Assembly: GCA_018398765.1 (NCBI GenBank)
Contig: JAHBMJ010001751.1
Coordinates: forward strand, 1-26,590
DNA: 26,590 nt
Source: Chromera velia
Taxonomy: Eukaryota; Sar; Chromeraceae
Direction of reading: 5' to 3'
Part shown: in pieces, positions 1-10,130 of the stretch
How positions within the stretch are numbered: the stretch's first letter is position 1
Layout of the letters: each line of letters starts with the position of its first letter
Program-made: the position numbers and the translations under genes
The notes under the pieces: generated by a model
The model's input: the letters and a program-made list of their open reading frames with translations, nothing else
Database searches by the model: none
Told to the model about the DNA's origin: nothing

Positions 1-18
1 CACACACATGCACACACA

Positions 19-67
<49 letters not shown>
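1..67. repeat. Compound (CA)n-(GA)n microsatellite
   Basis: Positions 1-35 are an almost pure CA tract with one interruption (ATG near 8-10). Positions 36-67 are pure GA. The tract runs off the left edge of the window, so its full length is unknown. Confidence 0.95.
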
Positions 68-70
<3 letters not shown>

Positions 71-1022
71 CGAAATGTGTGTGGGTACATCGATGACTCG
101 TTTCATTCTTTCGATTCCCTTTCCTCGTCTGTTTACTTTTCTTTTTAATCGCTTTCTTCTTTTATTCCACTCGGAGGTGCACTCTTTTTGTTTTTCAGAA
201 AGGGACTGGTTTAAGTGATCGATTCGCAGGTGGGACGAACCAAAGGCAAGCCACGTGCACACCGTGCAAACAGTCTGGGCTCTGTGTGAGACTGAAGACG
301 TGAGCATAGATGCAAATCACACGCAGCACCGCTTCTGCGCTCTGAGTGGGAAAGAAAAAAACATCCTTAACAGAAAGCACCCGTGCTCATTTATTTTCCT
401 TCCCCTGCCTTTCCCTGCCTTTCTGCTTCTTTAATTCCGTTGAGTCCCTCTTTCCTTTCCTTTTGTTTGGCACCCGACTGGAGGGATGGATCTTTGATGA
501 AGCTGCCCCCTGAAACGACCAGCAGGCAGCCAGTGAGGCTCCAGTCTTGGGATGCACTGTGTGCCGTCGCTTGTTTGCATACGCGGGCCGCTCTTGAGGC
601 TACGTGAGGCATCGGTCTGTGTGTGCTTGCGTGGCTGCGTGCGCGCGCGCGCGTGTGTGTGGTCCTGTGTATGTGTGACGGAGGAAGAGAACGCAGCAAG
701 AGACTAAAAGAAAAAAGCAGAAAGAAAAAATCAAATAACCTCCATTTCTATTTTTCTTTTCGGTTCTGCCAAGTCTCTTCTCCTTCAATTACTTGCCCTA
801 TGTTCCTTTCCCTGAGTTTTTGTCCCCGTCTTGAAAGTCTCCTTCGAACTGTCCTCTTTTGTACTCTTGTCGTACTACTTCGAGGTCTGCTGTACTCATC
901 CCTTTCCCTCCTACTCTACCTCTTGGCACTTCCCCTGTTCTCCTTTTTCCCGATCACGTCCCTGCTCGTGTTTCCTTTGCCGTTCGATACGATTTCCATG
1001 CATCGTTCTTTCTCCAACGCCG
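68..1022. other. Downstream flank of the membrane-protein gene; no firm gene
   Basis: No ORF here is convincing. Most open frames arise from strand-asymmetric purine/pyrimidine composition. One candidate is a terminal exon of the minus-strand gene at about 509-391. It has a good polypyrimidine tract ending in TTTCAG, then a frame reading GSFIKDPSLQSGAKQKERKE and a lysine-rich tail to a TAA. Its start phase (two bases) does not match any donor I could find in the preceding exon, so I left it out of the gene model. Confidence 0.4.
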
Positions 1023-2784
1023 TCACCAAAAATACCCAGTCCAGGTCTGAATGTCGCCATACTGAAGGAACGACCAGTAGATGTCTGAGGGAAAACCAAT
1101 GCACATCAACCCAAGCACGAGCATCAGCAGTCGGTCCCCAAGCACATTAGTGCCGGTCTGCAAAAATGCCGTTTTCCAGGAGAAAACGCCACTGTATCGG
1201 CAGACCATTGTCCACATCGACACGCTCACCGTCAGACGACGGAGGACCCACTCAACGGCTACGAACTGGACCACGCGCGCGTAGTCGTCCAGCAATATTT
1301 GGGTGAACGAGTAAAATTTCGCCAGATTGGGGACACCCAGTACGAACCCCAGGAAGACGAGGTAGGACAAGATCGCGATATTGTCCACGCATTCATACAA
1401 AAACACGTGCGTGCATCTGCAGCAGACCAAGCACACACGCGCACCTCTCTCAATTTCAACAGTGTGCGACACCGAAAAGGAACAAGTTTGCGATACAGAA
1501 ATTGAGACAAATCCGTGCCGCGTGCTCAAGGCAGCAATTGCATGCATGATACAGACGACGTGGGTTTCCTGATCGGTGGGCACACGTCTGCACACTTTTA
1601 CTCTGAATATTCGCATCCCCTGACTAAAGGGACCATTGAATGCACTAGCTGCAGTACTCACCTCGACCTCATATAGTTATAGTCGTCGGGGATGAAAGTG
1701 ATCGTTCTGAAGAAGCCTCGAGTGCCCGGAGAGAGCCAAAGGAAAAAACGAAAAATGTCTGCAGGAAGGGAGGAGAGAGAAAGAAGATTAGGATTGTATT
1801 TCAGAGGAGGAGACATTTAAGGAAAGTCAAATAAAGCAAAACGATAACTACACACGCTCCACAGGCTGCTCCGCAAACGCAAGCGATCCATCTGCTTGAT
1901 GTGTCCAGAAACGTCTGAGGGCCTGTGCTGAATCGCGCACTTCTCCCCCGTGAGCATCGTACAGTTTTTTTTTTTCTGATCCCCAGTGAGCATCGTACAG
2001 CTTTTGACACATAAGGAAACCATCTGAATTAAGTGCTGACCTGTGAATATTCGTATGAAGGCTGTGTACAAGAGCACGGGCCAGGTCTTGGCTCTGACAT
2101 AGAGGATTTTCTGATAGAGTACGAAGATGTACACGTTGGCGAGTTTGGCCGTCAGCTCCACCCGTCTCCTCAGATTGGACTCGAATTGAATTCCCCGACA
2201 CACACCCCAAACAACAACGATCTGCACGCACAGTTCCTTGCAACAAGCGATATGCATGGAAGCCTATCTGGGTCTTCCCGGCTGGATGTGCATAGGCAAT
2301 CGAAAAGAGGTATGATGACAGCAGTAGAATTTGCTGAAACACGTCTAGCGACGGAGTCCAGATGTCTTGAAACGACCTGAGAGAGCTACAACAAATGTCA
2401 TTTGTATCATGCACTTTCAAGGCCGAGGCATGACACCAGACAATCCTCCCACATGGTGTCATCGCTTTTGCTTGCCTCCCAAAGCCGAGTTTGGCCTCAC
2501 GTCGGTAAGCATGAAGGCAAGGAACACAAAACACACAAAACCACAACCAACCTGAAAGACGTAGTCAACGAGAACGTTGGATAAAACGAAACCGACGAAG
2601 ACGAGAGGTTTCATGTCCTCGCTCGACTGCACAGAAGTCAAAAAAGAAGTGCACGGAAAAACAGACAAAGGAAGGAAGGAGAGAGATACGCTTTTCAGGC
2701 GGACACTTCAAAATTCGAGAGGTTTGTGCAGAAACAAAATCCACGAGAAGGAAATGAATGAATGAATGAATGAATGAATGAATG

Positions 2785-2822
<38 letters not shown>

Positions 2823-5800
2823 CGAAGCGAAGAGGCGGGACGGTTTGGTTGTTCATTCATTTGTTCTCTCAAGCGTTCGTTCCTTCATTCACTCATTCAT
2901 TCATTCGTCTGATTCATTCATTCGTTTATGGACTGATTTGTGTGTTTGCATGGTATCCGCGTAGGAGGACAATTAATTGACGGACCCTCTCAAACAGAAC
3001 GGAACAGAAATTGGCGTAGGTCCACCAGAGGAAAATGAGGGTCGCCATGATGATCGAGAAGGTCAAGCGAATGACGTCAGGGAGATAGTGAGGGTCCGTC
3101 GACAGTCTCATCACCTGCATTCATTCATTTGTTTTCTTGCTCATTCATTCATTATCTCCCTCTGTGTGCTTGCGTGCTCATTCGACCCGAGGGACAGAGA
3201 GCGTGTGTGGGGGAGAGAGAGAGAGGGCGTCTTGCAAAGACAGCACAGGAACAGACACACCGAGGTTGGAGGCAGAGGGAAAGGATCAGTTCCGCAGTGA
3301 AGCGAAGGAAGAGACGGAGAGACGAAGAGAGGGGGCTAATGAAGGCGGGTGTGTTTGCGTGCGGAAACAGCACGTGAGGCAGCATCTTCCGTCTCCTAGG
3401 TTGAAGCGCTCTGTGGCAGACAAAGAAGAGAAGACCACTCTCACTCAACTCAGGTTCTTCTTTCCAAGCTGACTGCAAAGGCACCACTCTACTGGTCACT
3501 CTTCCGTGCACTCACTCACTCACTCACTCACTCACTGAGTAACTAACTGCATGACAGACTGACTTGATGATCCAGAATGTGGGGGCACGTCCCCTTGATG
3601 AGCCCTTTGACTCGTTCTTTCATCCACTTTCTGATTGTTTGGGCCCTTTTGCTCAGTTTAGTCTCCCTCTGCTGCGTTCCCCCCCCTGCCGGTTTCTTCT
3701 GCTCATAGTCAGAATCTTCCACTGCAGACACAAGCTCGGGACTCAAGGTCCCGATAATGGACAGGCGCACTGACTGGGATCTTGCCCCAATTGACCGTCT
3801 GTGGGATGGTGTGGCACCTCGGATACTGCTTCTTTTCCCCTGTGTTTCTGTCGGGCTTTCCCCTTCCTCGTCTTCGTCCGTTCTGAATTCTAAACGTGGA
3901 CGATCGACTGGAAGGACCTGCTGCTGCTCATCTTCGTCGTCGTCTCCGACTTGGGGCGCAAAGGATGGGGCTTCTATCAAGGACAGAGCCCTTGAGACTT
4001 GCCCAGAGAAATCCCTGTAACTAGATTTTTTCGACCCTCGAGACACTCGAGAGTCTAATCGACGAATATGCGAAACCACCTCTCGGAGTTGGCGAATGCC
4101 TTCATGTGAGGAGTCAGAATCATTACCGTCATCTGACTGTTCTCCCCCCCCCTCACCCCTTTCAAGGTCACTCTTGTCTTCTGCAACAAATCCATCATGA
4201 ATACCCCCCTCTGCATCTCCATGCCTTTTTCGTCCCTCTTCCAAGCCTGCTGCTGCTGCTGCATTTCTTTCTCCCGAATGGCCTGTCTCCCCCTCTTCCT
4301 CTGTCACCTCTGCCACAGCCTCTTTAAGAAAATCAACCAGCTGAGCTTTGTCGAACGAAAAGGTCAAGCCTTCAGGCGCAGGACTTGTGGTTGGGTCCCC
4401 CCCCTTCTCCACTAGGGAAAAAAGGCCAGCAGGGGGACGGCAGGGGGAGGAGGGAGCAGATGAGGCACCAGGGCGGGCCGCGAGGTCAGAGAACAGATAA
4501 CTTCTCTGTCTTGCGCTCATCGGGCCTGGAGCTGCATTCGGCTGACTTTCTTCGTTCTTCTCCGCTTCTTCTGCTTCTTCTTCTTCGTCTTCATTGTCTT
4601 TTTGTTCAACTTCGCCTCTTTCAAACAAACCTTCTCCCTCCTCACCGTTTTCAACTTCTCTTTCCTGTCCCATCTCTCCCCCCTCTTCTTCCCCCCCTTC
4701 CTCTAAATCTCGATACTCCTGCCGCAGTTTCTCCAAGCCACCCACCGTCTGTCCATCAACGACAAAAGATGCCTTCCTGGGCGGATCGAAAGTCGACGCT
4801 CTCTGCAAGACCCCCTCTCTTCCAGAATCGCCCCCCCCTTCTCCGTCTGTCCCCCCCCGGATGCTTGCTACGAGAGCCGGTGCCGAGCTTTGTGATCTGT
4901 ATTGGAATTCGTTGGGGACACTCCCCCCACCGGTGAAGATGACGGAGCTCTGCCGACCCCCCATCGAACTCTGCCGACCGGAACCACGAGAGATGAGAGA
5001 GAGACGCCTAGACAGAGAACGTACGACCGAAGCAGCCCCCCGAAGTTTCTCAAACAAAGTTGATGCTCTTCGCCGATTCCTCATGGAGTTGGCCATTTCT
5101 TTCAACTCGACTTCTGCGATACGGGCCTCCATTGCTGCTTGGGGTGTCAGGTCTTTCATCATCGAATTCCCGTAGTGCTTCATGAATCGTTCAACTCTTG
5201 TATTCCGCTCTCTTGATGTGTAGATGGAGAGGTAAGTGAATGTGGGGGTAGCAGCCAAAAGGCTAAAGGCTAAATGCATCAGCTTGGTGTTGCCGTCACT
5301 CAACTCAATCTGCACTGCAGTGTATTGAGAGACCCCCAGCCCAATCAAAATCGACACCTGCAAACACTCACTCACACATTTACAGAGACAGAAATGTGTA
5401 TCTATCTTCCGACGATCCCTCATCGCATTAATTGAATAGAAAGGACCCGCCCGCATCACGACATTCTGGATCCTCAGACAAAAGAAAAAAATCATACAGA
5501 AGGGAAGATGCAAAGTTTGAGTGTCTGCACAGCCTGGCGAAACCCAATATGCTGTTTACATCTGGAACTGCTGATGCTCAAGTCAAAACACCTCTAGCTG
5601 GAGAGCGGCAAGCGCAAATCCAGTTGACTAAGCACTCAAATTTTTCATCCGGCCATGTATACATATCTACGCTTCCCGGCAACCGAACGGCCCAGACAAC
5701 AGACTGGCATCGGCATTCTAAATTGATGGACTACGTTTGGTTATGCATGTGTGAGCAGCCAAACTGAAGGACTGACTGACGTTGAAGATGGCCCAGGTGA

Positions 5801-6179
5801 TGAAGATATGAAGCCGAGAAATGTCGAAGAAGACGAACACACTGATGGCGGTGAAGGTCTGAAAACCGAAAAAAACTGTATTAAAGACCAAAAAATGCGA
5901 AAAATCTATTGTTGCATCCTCGGGCCCGGCTGAATTCAAAGGAATTCCCAAAACGGCCGGCACGAAAATCAGCGGAAGACAGAAACAAAGCGCGGTGTTG
6001 GCTGCGAGTTGACCGGGATTGAGACACCGAATCACATTGGGCGCCCAGCACAGGTGCGGATACTCCCCAGATGTGCCTAGAACCCGATCCACACAGCTTT
6101 TCTTTTTCTGTGCCCCTGTTCTCACGCTTTCAAGAACGTTCTGGTACTGGTCGACGGCCTGTGGGGGTTCTTCGTGCAT
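1023..6179 (-). CDS. Polytopic membrane protein, seven or more exons, with a ~550-residue charged loop; family not recognised
   Basis: Proposed exons, in transcription order: 6179-5781, 5465-3564, 3114-2986, 2626-2552, 2221-2041, 1758-1662 and 1416-1023. Donors are GT (mostly GTCAGT/GTTGGT/GTGAGT) and acceptors are CAG, except the third donor, GTCCGT. Codon phases agree at all six junctions (0,0,0,0,1,2), giving about 1,057 residues. The ATG at 6179 is the first after an in-frame TAA. Hydrophobic spans lie near residues 55-80, 90-115, 170-190 and 195-215, with about six more in exons 3-7. One example is the IIMATLIFLWW region of exon 3. Residues ~215-765, within exon 2, are a hydrophilic loop with basic RRRAS/SLSRRLSL motifs followed by long Glu- and Gly/Glu-rich runs, probably cytosolic. 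Two points are uncertain. A Cys-rich stretch in exon 2 (about 5410-5357) ends in TTTGCAG and could be an unrecognised small intron. The stop at 1023 may be a spliced-out donor region. I do not recognise the family; receptor, channel or transporter cannot be distinguished. Confidence 0.68.
1950..2000. repeat. Short direct repeat in an intron of the membrane-protein gene
   Basis: The 15-mer GTGAGCATCGTACAG occurs at 1950-1964 and again at 1986-2000, separated by a T-run. It lies in the intron between exons 5 and 6 and looks like a small local duplication. Confidence 0.8.
2753..2822. repeat. (AATG)n switching to (AATC)n tetranucleotide repeat
   Basis: About eight GAAT/AATG units change without a break to about nine CAAT/AATC units. 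The tract lies inside the intron 2627-2985 of the minus-strand membrane-protein gene. Plus-strand CATT-type runs follow at about 2845-2930 and again at 3117-3160. These are complementary to the AATG units. Confidence 0.92.
3509..3537. repeat. (CACT)n tetranucleotide repeat
   Basis: About seven tandem CACT units lie just past the donor of exon 2 of the minus-strand membrane-protein gene, in its second intron (3115-3563). Confidence 0.9.
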
Positions 6180-7104
6180 ATTGCTTGCCGAAGTGTCTGA
6201 CCTTGTTACAGCTGCTTAGTTTTCATATAAGAAAGCCCGTCGTGTAGTCTGAACAAAAGGTGGAACGCATTGTATTCCTCCAAGCAGTCCTGTGCAAACA
6301 GTTTGGAAATCATTTGGGAGCTCAGTGAGCTTTGTGTATACGCTTAATTGCATACTGGAATGACAGCCCATTCTTCGATCGGTGGCATGAACCGATTCGC
6401 TGCATGACAGGTGGCCATGCAGACGTGGGAGTGAGGCCCTCAGAAACAGAAGAGTTGCATAACAACTGGCATACGTCTTGATGCCGGCCATCTATGTACG
6501 TATGCGTGTTTGAGGCACTCACCCCACATGCCGTTAAATATATATTCTCGAGGACACCTTAATTTTCGCTCTAAAATATTAGTATATATTATATATAATT
6601 TTCTTTTTTTTTTTAAATGTGTTTTTGGGTTCGATTTTTGTCGCCCCGGGCGATTATTTTCTGCGTTTTTCGTCTGGTCGGGTTTCAGCGACCAAACAAC
6701 CTGTCCTTAACGATTTACGCACGCAAGCGCCTGACCTTCGTAACGATTAAATTGATTGTCGCTTTTCCATGCACTTTGCAATGGATATCGCGATGTATCG
6801 CGATCACCAGGTCCGTATAGAGCCTTGTGTTGTCATTGAGCTCAATGAAACTGAAGAGAGCAGTCGATTTGAGTGCTAAGACGAATTTCGTCAGCAAAAG
6901 AGCCGTGAAGCGGCGAGCCCACCTCTGAGTGCTCCCATATGTACGTGCATGCGTGCACGAAGGCTTGATTGTGAAACAGACTCCCTCCCAGCTCTTTCAT
7001 TGAGGAACAAGGACCAACGCGTCGATCTCTTCTCAGACATGGGTAGCTGGTACTCGTCTACGTGTGTGTTGGTGGAGTGAAGCCCTGCTCCGGCCTCTTG
7101 AGAG
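6180..7104. other. Spacer between divergent genes (probable bidirectional promoter region)
   Basis: This 925-bp spacer separates the start codons of the minus-strand membrane protein (6179) and the plus-strand J-domain-like protein (7105). No convincing ORF was found. It contains an AT block near 6575-6615 with TATATAT runs. It also contains two copies of the 8-bp palindrome ATCGCGAT at 6787-6794 and 6797-6804. Transcription start sites cannot be placed from sequence alone. Confidence 0.5.
6787..6804. promoter_or_regulatory. Twin ATCGCGAT palindromes spaced one helical turn apart
   Basis: Two identical 8-bp palindromes begin exactly 10 bp apart in the divergent spacer, about 300 bp upstream of the plus-strand start and 600 bp upstream of the minus-strand start. 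The spacing would place two bound factors on the same face of the helix. A regulatory function is inferred. Confidence 0.35.
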
Positions 7105-9427
7105 ATGAAATCCATCCATGCAAGGAGACGGCAACAGCAGCAGACCGACGAGGACGCCCTCAACGAACTGGAGGGGGCGTGGGGGGGATTCAAAAGACGC
7201 CCTCATACACGGTTGAACCGAAGTGCTTCAGATCTTGGGCTTAGCTCCCTGTCGCTTTCTTTCTCTTCGACTTCTTTTTGTCCATCCCCTCTAAACGGTC
7301 AAAGACCAAAAGGAGGACACCCTAACCCGTTTCTAAGCAGACCCTCCAGCGGTCTCAGAGCTTCTCTCCCCACCCCAGGCGTTTTCTATCCAGGACATAC
7401 GCAGAGACGCTCACAGACGATTCCATCTGTGTACCCGGGGAGAGAACCGTTGTATGATCCGGCCCCCTCTGTCCCAACTGCAGGTGGTGCTAGGGGGTCT
7501 GTGAGAGGCCGTCCGAACGTCCCCCCTCCTTCGGATGCTCCACCTTTCGAGGCCGTCCGAACGTCCCCCCTCCTTCGGATGCTCCACCTTTCGAGGCCGT
7601 CCGAACGTCCCCCCTCCTTCGGATGCTCCACCTTTCGAGGCCGTCCGAACGTCCCCCCTCCTTCGGATGCTCCACCTTTCGAGGCCGTCCGAACGTCCCC
7701 CCTCCTTCGGATGCTCCACCTTTCGAGGCCGTCCGAACGTCCCCCCTCCTTCGGATGCTCCACCTTTCGAGGCCGTCCGAACGTCCCCCCTCCTTCGGAT
7801 GCTCCACCTTTCGAGGCCGTCCGAACGTCCCCCCTCCTTCGGATGCTCCACCTTTCGAGGCCGTCCGAACGTCCCCCCTCCTTCGGATGCTCCACCTTTC
7901 GAGGCCGTCCGAACGTCCCCCCTCCTTCGGATGCTCCACCTTTCGAGGCCGTCCGAACGTCCCCCCTCCTTCGGATGCTCCACCTTTCGAGGCCGTCCGA
8001 ACGTCCCCCCTCCTTCGGATGCTCCACCTTTCGAGGCCGTCCGAACGTCCCCCCTCCTTCGGATGCTCCACCTTTCCACAGAGAGAGAGCGTGGAGCCTC
8101 TCGGACCCCTGCTACTGGGAGGGACGCAGGGAGATGCGTGGAGGTTGAGAAGGAAAAGGAATTGGCTGAGTGGTCTCCCTTTGTGCGTCGAAACGTCGTG
8201 AGCAGGTCCCGCGGGTTGGGGGGGCGAGGTAGCGGTCAGGTCGTGCGAGCGTTTCCCCTGCAGTCTTCCCTTGGCACCCGCGCGTGCCAGCCTGTTGAAG
8301 GTCCTGGTGAGGCCAAAAGTTGGGAGGAAAGATGGGACGAGATGCAGCGAAAAGAGGAATCGATTAAGAATGATGCAATTGCAAAAGCAAAGGCAAAGGT
8401 GGATAGAGAGAAAAGAGCGTTAACCGCTTTTGGATCGTCGCCTCCAATTGGTGGTCTAGGTCTTTTCCCTTTCCATCGTGGAACTGACTCGCGATCTACA
8501 CGACGAAATCCGATGGGGGGAATTTCGTCTCTTCTCAACCAACGCAGAGACCCCCTTTCTTTCTCTTTCGACTCAGATGACGATGAAGAACATTCTGTCT
8601 TTCCGGGGCCTGCCGGTCAATTTGACTCGGAGAGAAGAAATAGAGGTCTCTCTTCCGATTCCAAGCCAGACTGTGACAGAGACAAGGACGGCAATTTGGA
8701 GGACTTTCTCCGCAAATTCTGGAGGGAAAAAGCAGAGCAAGAGGCAAGGGAGGAAGAGCAAGAAGCAGACCGAAGGCAGAAAGAGAGAGAAAGAGCGACC
8801 ACACCTTCAGGTTTCTCTTGGAGACGATCCCAATACCACCATCAACAGGAAGAAGTGAAGCAGAATCAGCGGTCTCGAGATCCAGACAATGGAAACATTC
8901 CGCCTCGTCGCTCTTCCACACCATCCAGCAACTCCGCCCCTCATGCTCGCAGAAAGTCAACCGACTCGCAACAAGAATCGCGAAATGGTTCAGCATCAAG
9001 TGCGAACAAAAGGAAAGAGAGTCCAAATGAGTTTACAAACAAACCTGCAGGATCGTCAAAAGAAGAGTCAAAGACTCCACCCGCACCCCCCCCAGCTCCC
9101 TCTCCCCCTCCTCCGCCTATAGAGACTTTTGTAAGTGCAGAGGAATTGGACAAGAGATCGGAAAATTTTTGCGTGTCCCCGCAAATGGATGTAAACAAAA
9201 TTCCTTTTCCACCACTTTCAAATGTAATGGGTGTGATGAAAGAAGAAAGAGAAAAAGGAGGGGAGAGCTTTCGAAAAAAGTGTTTCCGAAAGTTTTGTCT
9301 TCGCTGGCATCCTGATAAATTCCAAGGAAAGTTCAACGACCTGCTGACGCAAGTAGAGCAATCGAAAAGAAATATGGTCATGAAACGTGTCAATGAAACT
9401 TTTCAAAAAGGAATGCAGCAGGTTTGA
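7105..9427 (+). CDS. J-domain-like (HPD-motif) protein resembling NFKBIL1, two exons
   Basis: Exon 1 is 7105-7483 and exon 2 is 8082-9427. The intron begins CAG|GTGGTG and ends CCTTTCCACAG. The junction is phase 1 and joins two frames that are otherwise out of register, giving about 574 residues. The ATG at 7105 directly follows an in-frame TGA. The N-terminal third is Ser/Pro/Arg-rich and probably disordered, with a QQQQ run near its start. The middle has a long Glu/Arg/Lys helix-prone stretch (around 8690-8810), then Ser-rich and Pro-rich linkers. The last ~60 residues contain CFRKFCLRWHPDKFQGKF followed by a helix. HPD is the J-domain signature. The RWHPDKF context near a C-terminus is typical of NF-kappa-B inhibitor-like 1 (IkBL) proteins. 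Ankyrin repeats, present in animal NFKBIL1, are absent. The likely role is an Hsp70-cochaperone-like or RNA-processing scaffold, by inference only. An AATAAA lies 35 bp past the stop. Retention of the minisatellite as coding sequence is the alternative model. Confidence 0.72.
7505..8076 (+). repeat. 13 x 44-bp perfect minisatellite inside the intron of the J-like gene
   Basis: The unit begins GAGGCCGTCCGAACGTCC and ends GCTCCACCTTTC. It repeats 13 times with no differences that I could see: 572 bp is exactly 13 x 44. The array fills almost the whole intron 7484-8081. Each unit ends in a pyrimidine-rich stretch followed by the next unit's GAG, so every junction resembles a weak 3' splice site. 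Because 44 is not a multiple of 3 and the unit has no stop in any frame, all six frames stay open through the array. This produces several large spurious ORFs on both strands. Confidence 0.97.
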
Positions 9428-9461
9428 ATATTCACACACTTTGGAGAAGACTGAGTATGGC

Positions 9462-9467
9462 AATAAA
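9462..9467 (+). terminator. AATAAA polyadenylation-like signal
   Basis: A canonical AATAAA sits 35 bp after the TGA of the J-like gene and just upstream of T-rich DNA. The placement suits a cleavage/polyadenylation signal. Whether this organism uses AATAAA is not known from the window. Confidence 0.45.
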
Positions 9468-9541
9468 ATTCTTTACTCAATATTCATATGAGTTGTGAAA
9501 TCGTATCTTAAGAACCTTTCTGCAGTTTGTGCTGCACGTTT

Positions 9542-9544
<3 letters not shown>

Positions 9545-9586
<42 letters not shown>

Positions 9587-9830
9587 TCTCTCTCTCTCCC
9601 TCTCTCTCCCTCCCCCACTTTTAATTTTCTCTTTTCTCTACCCTCTTCTTTCTTTCTTTCTTAATTTTTCTTAAATCTTTTTCGTCGACTTTTTTTTTTT
9701 CTTTCTTTCTTTCTTTCTTCCTTTCTTGCTTCCTTCCTTCCTTCCTTCCTTCCTTCTTTCCTTCCTTCTTTCCTTCCTTCACTTTTTTTCCTTCCTTTTT
9801 GAATCCCTTCTTTTCTTTTCTCTTCCCTTA
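9545..9830. repeat. Long polypyrimidine tract: (TC)n then TTTC/TTCC repeats
   Basis: Roughly 9545-9613 is almost pure (TC)n. 9615-9830 is built of TTTC and TTCC units with only rare purines. The strand asymmetry over about 285 bp is extreme, and such tracts can form triplex (H-) DNA. Confidence 0.93.
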
Positions 9831-10130
9831 ATACAAATAAAAATTTAACACAAGCACGTGCAATGTTATCTAGTTTAAGCTTCCAACTCTTTTTGCATCA
9901 ATATGAAAAACAAACAAGTCTCTAAAGGTGAATCTTGGATGCTAGCTTCAAAGTTGGATGCCAGTGATTCCAAATACTATAGAATTAACTTAAAGTGGAA
10001 TTTTGATGATCGATGGGGCTTCCCACTTGCAAAGCCTAAGTCGTGGCTCACCGGCTTTAACCATCTTAATTCAATTCAATAGTATACTGAAATATTTTGC
10101 TAAATACTTTGAAGTTTGAACTTCATTCTA

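Larger units (their letters stand above)
9428..10130. other. 3' flank of the J-like gene: polyadenylation-like signal, polypyrimidine tract, AT-rich spacer
   Basis: No gene is visible. The interval contains AATAAA at 9462-9467, then a long polypyrimidine tract, then AT-rich sequence up to the left end of the fold-back element at 10131. Confidence 0.6.

Noticed and set aside
623..1150. Plus-strand 175-codon hydrophobic ORF
   Set aside because: Its hydrophobicity comes from T/C-rich DNA. It overlaps the minus-strand exon 1416-1023 and has no independent support.
3757..5175. Several plus-strand Ser/Pro/Leu-rich ORFs
   Set aside because: They are antisense shadows of the Glu/Arg/Ser-rich exon 2 of the minus-strand membrane protein.
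7505..8076. CRISPR-like array
   Set aside because: The repeat is uninterrupted tandem DNA with no unique spacers and lies in a eukaryotic intron.
7386..8079. Three long minus-strand and several plus-strand ORFs over the 44-bp array
   Set aside because: They exist only because the repeat unit is stop-free in all frames. Flanking reading frames and splice sites support an intron instead.
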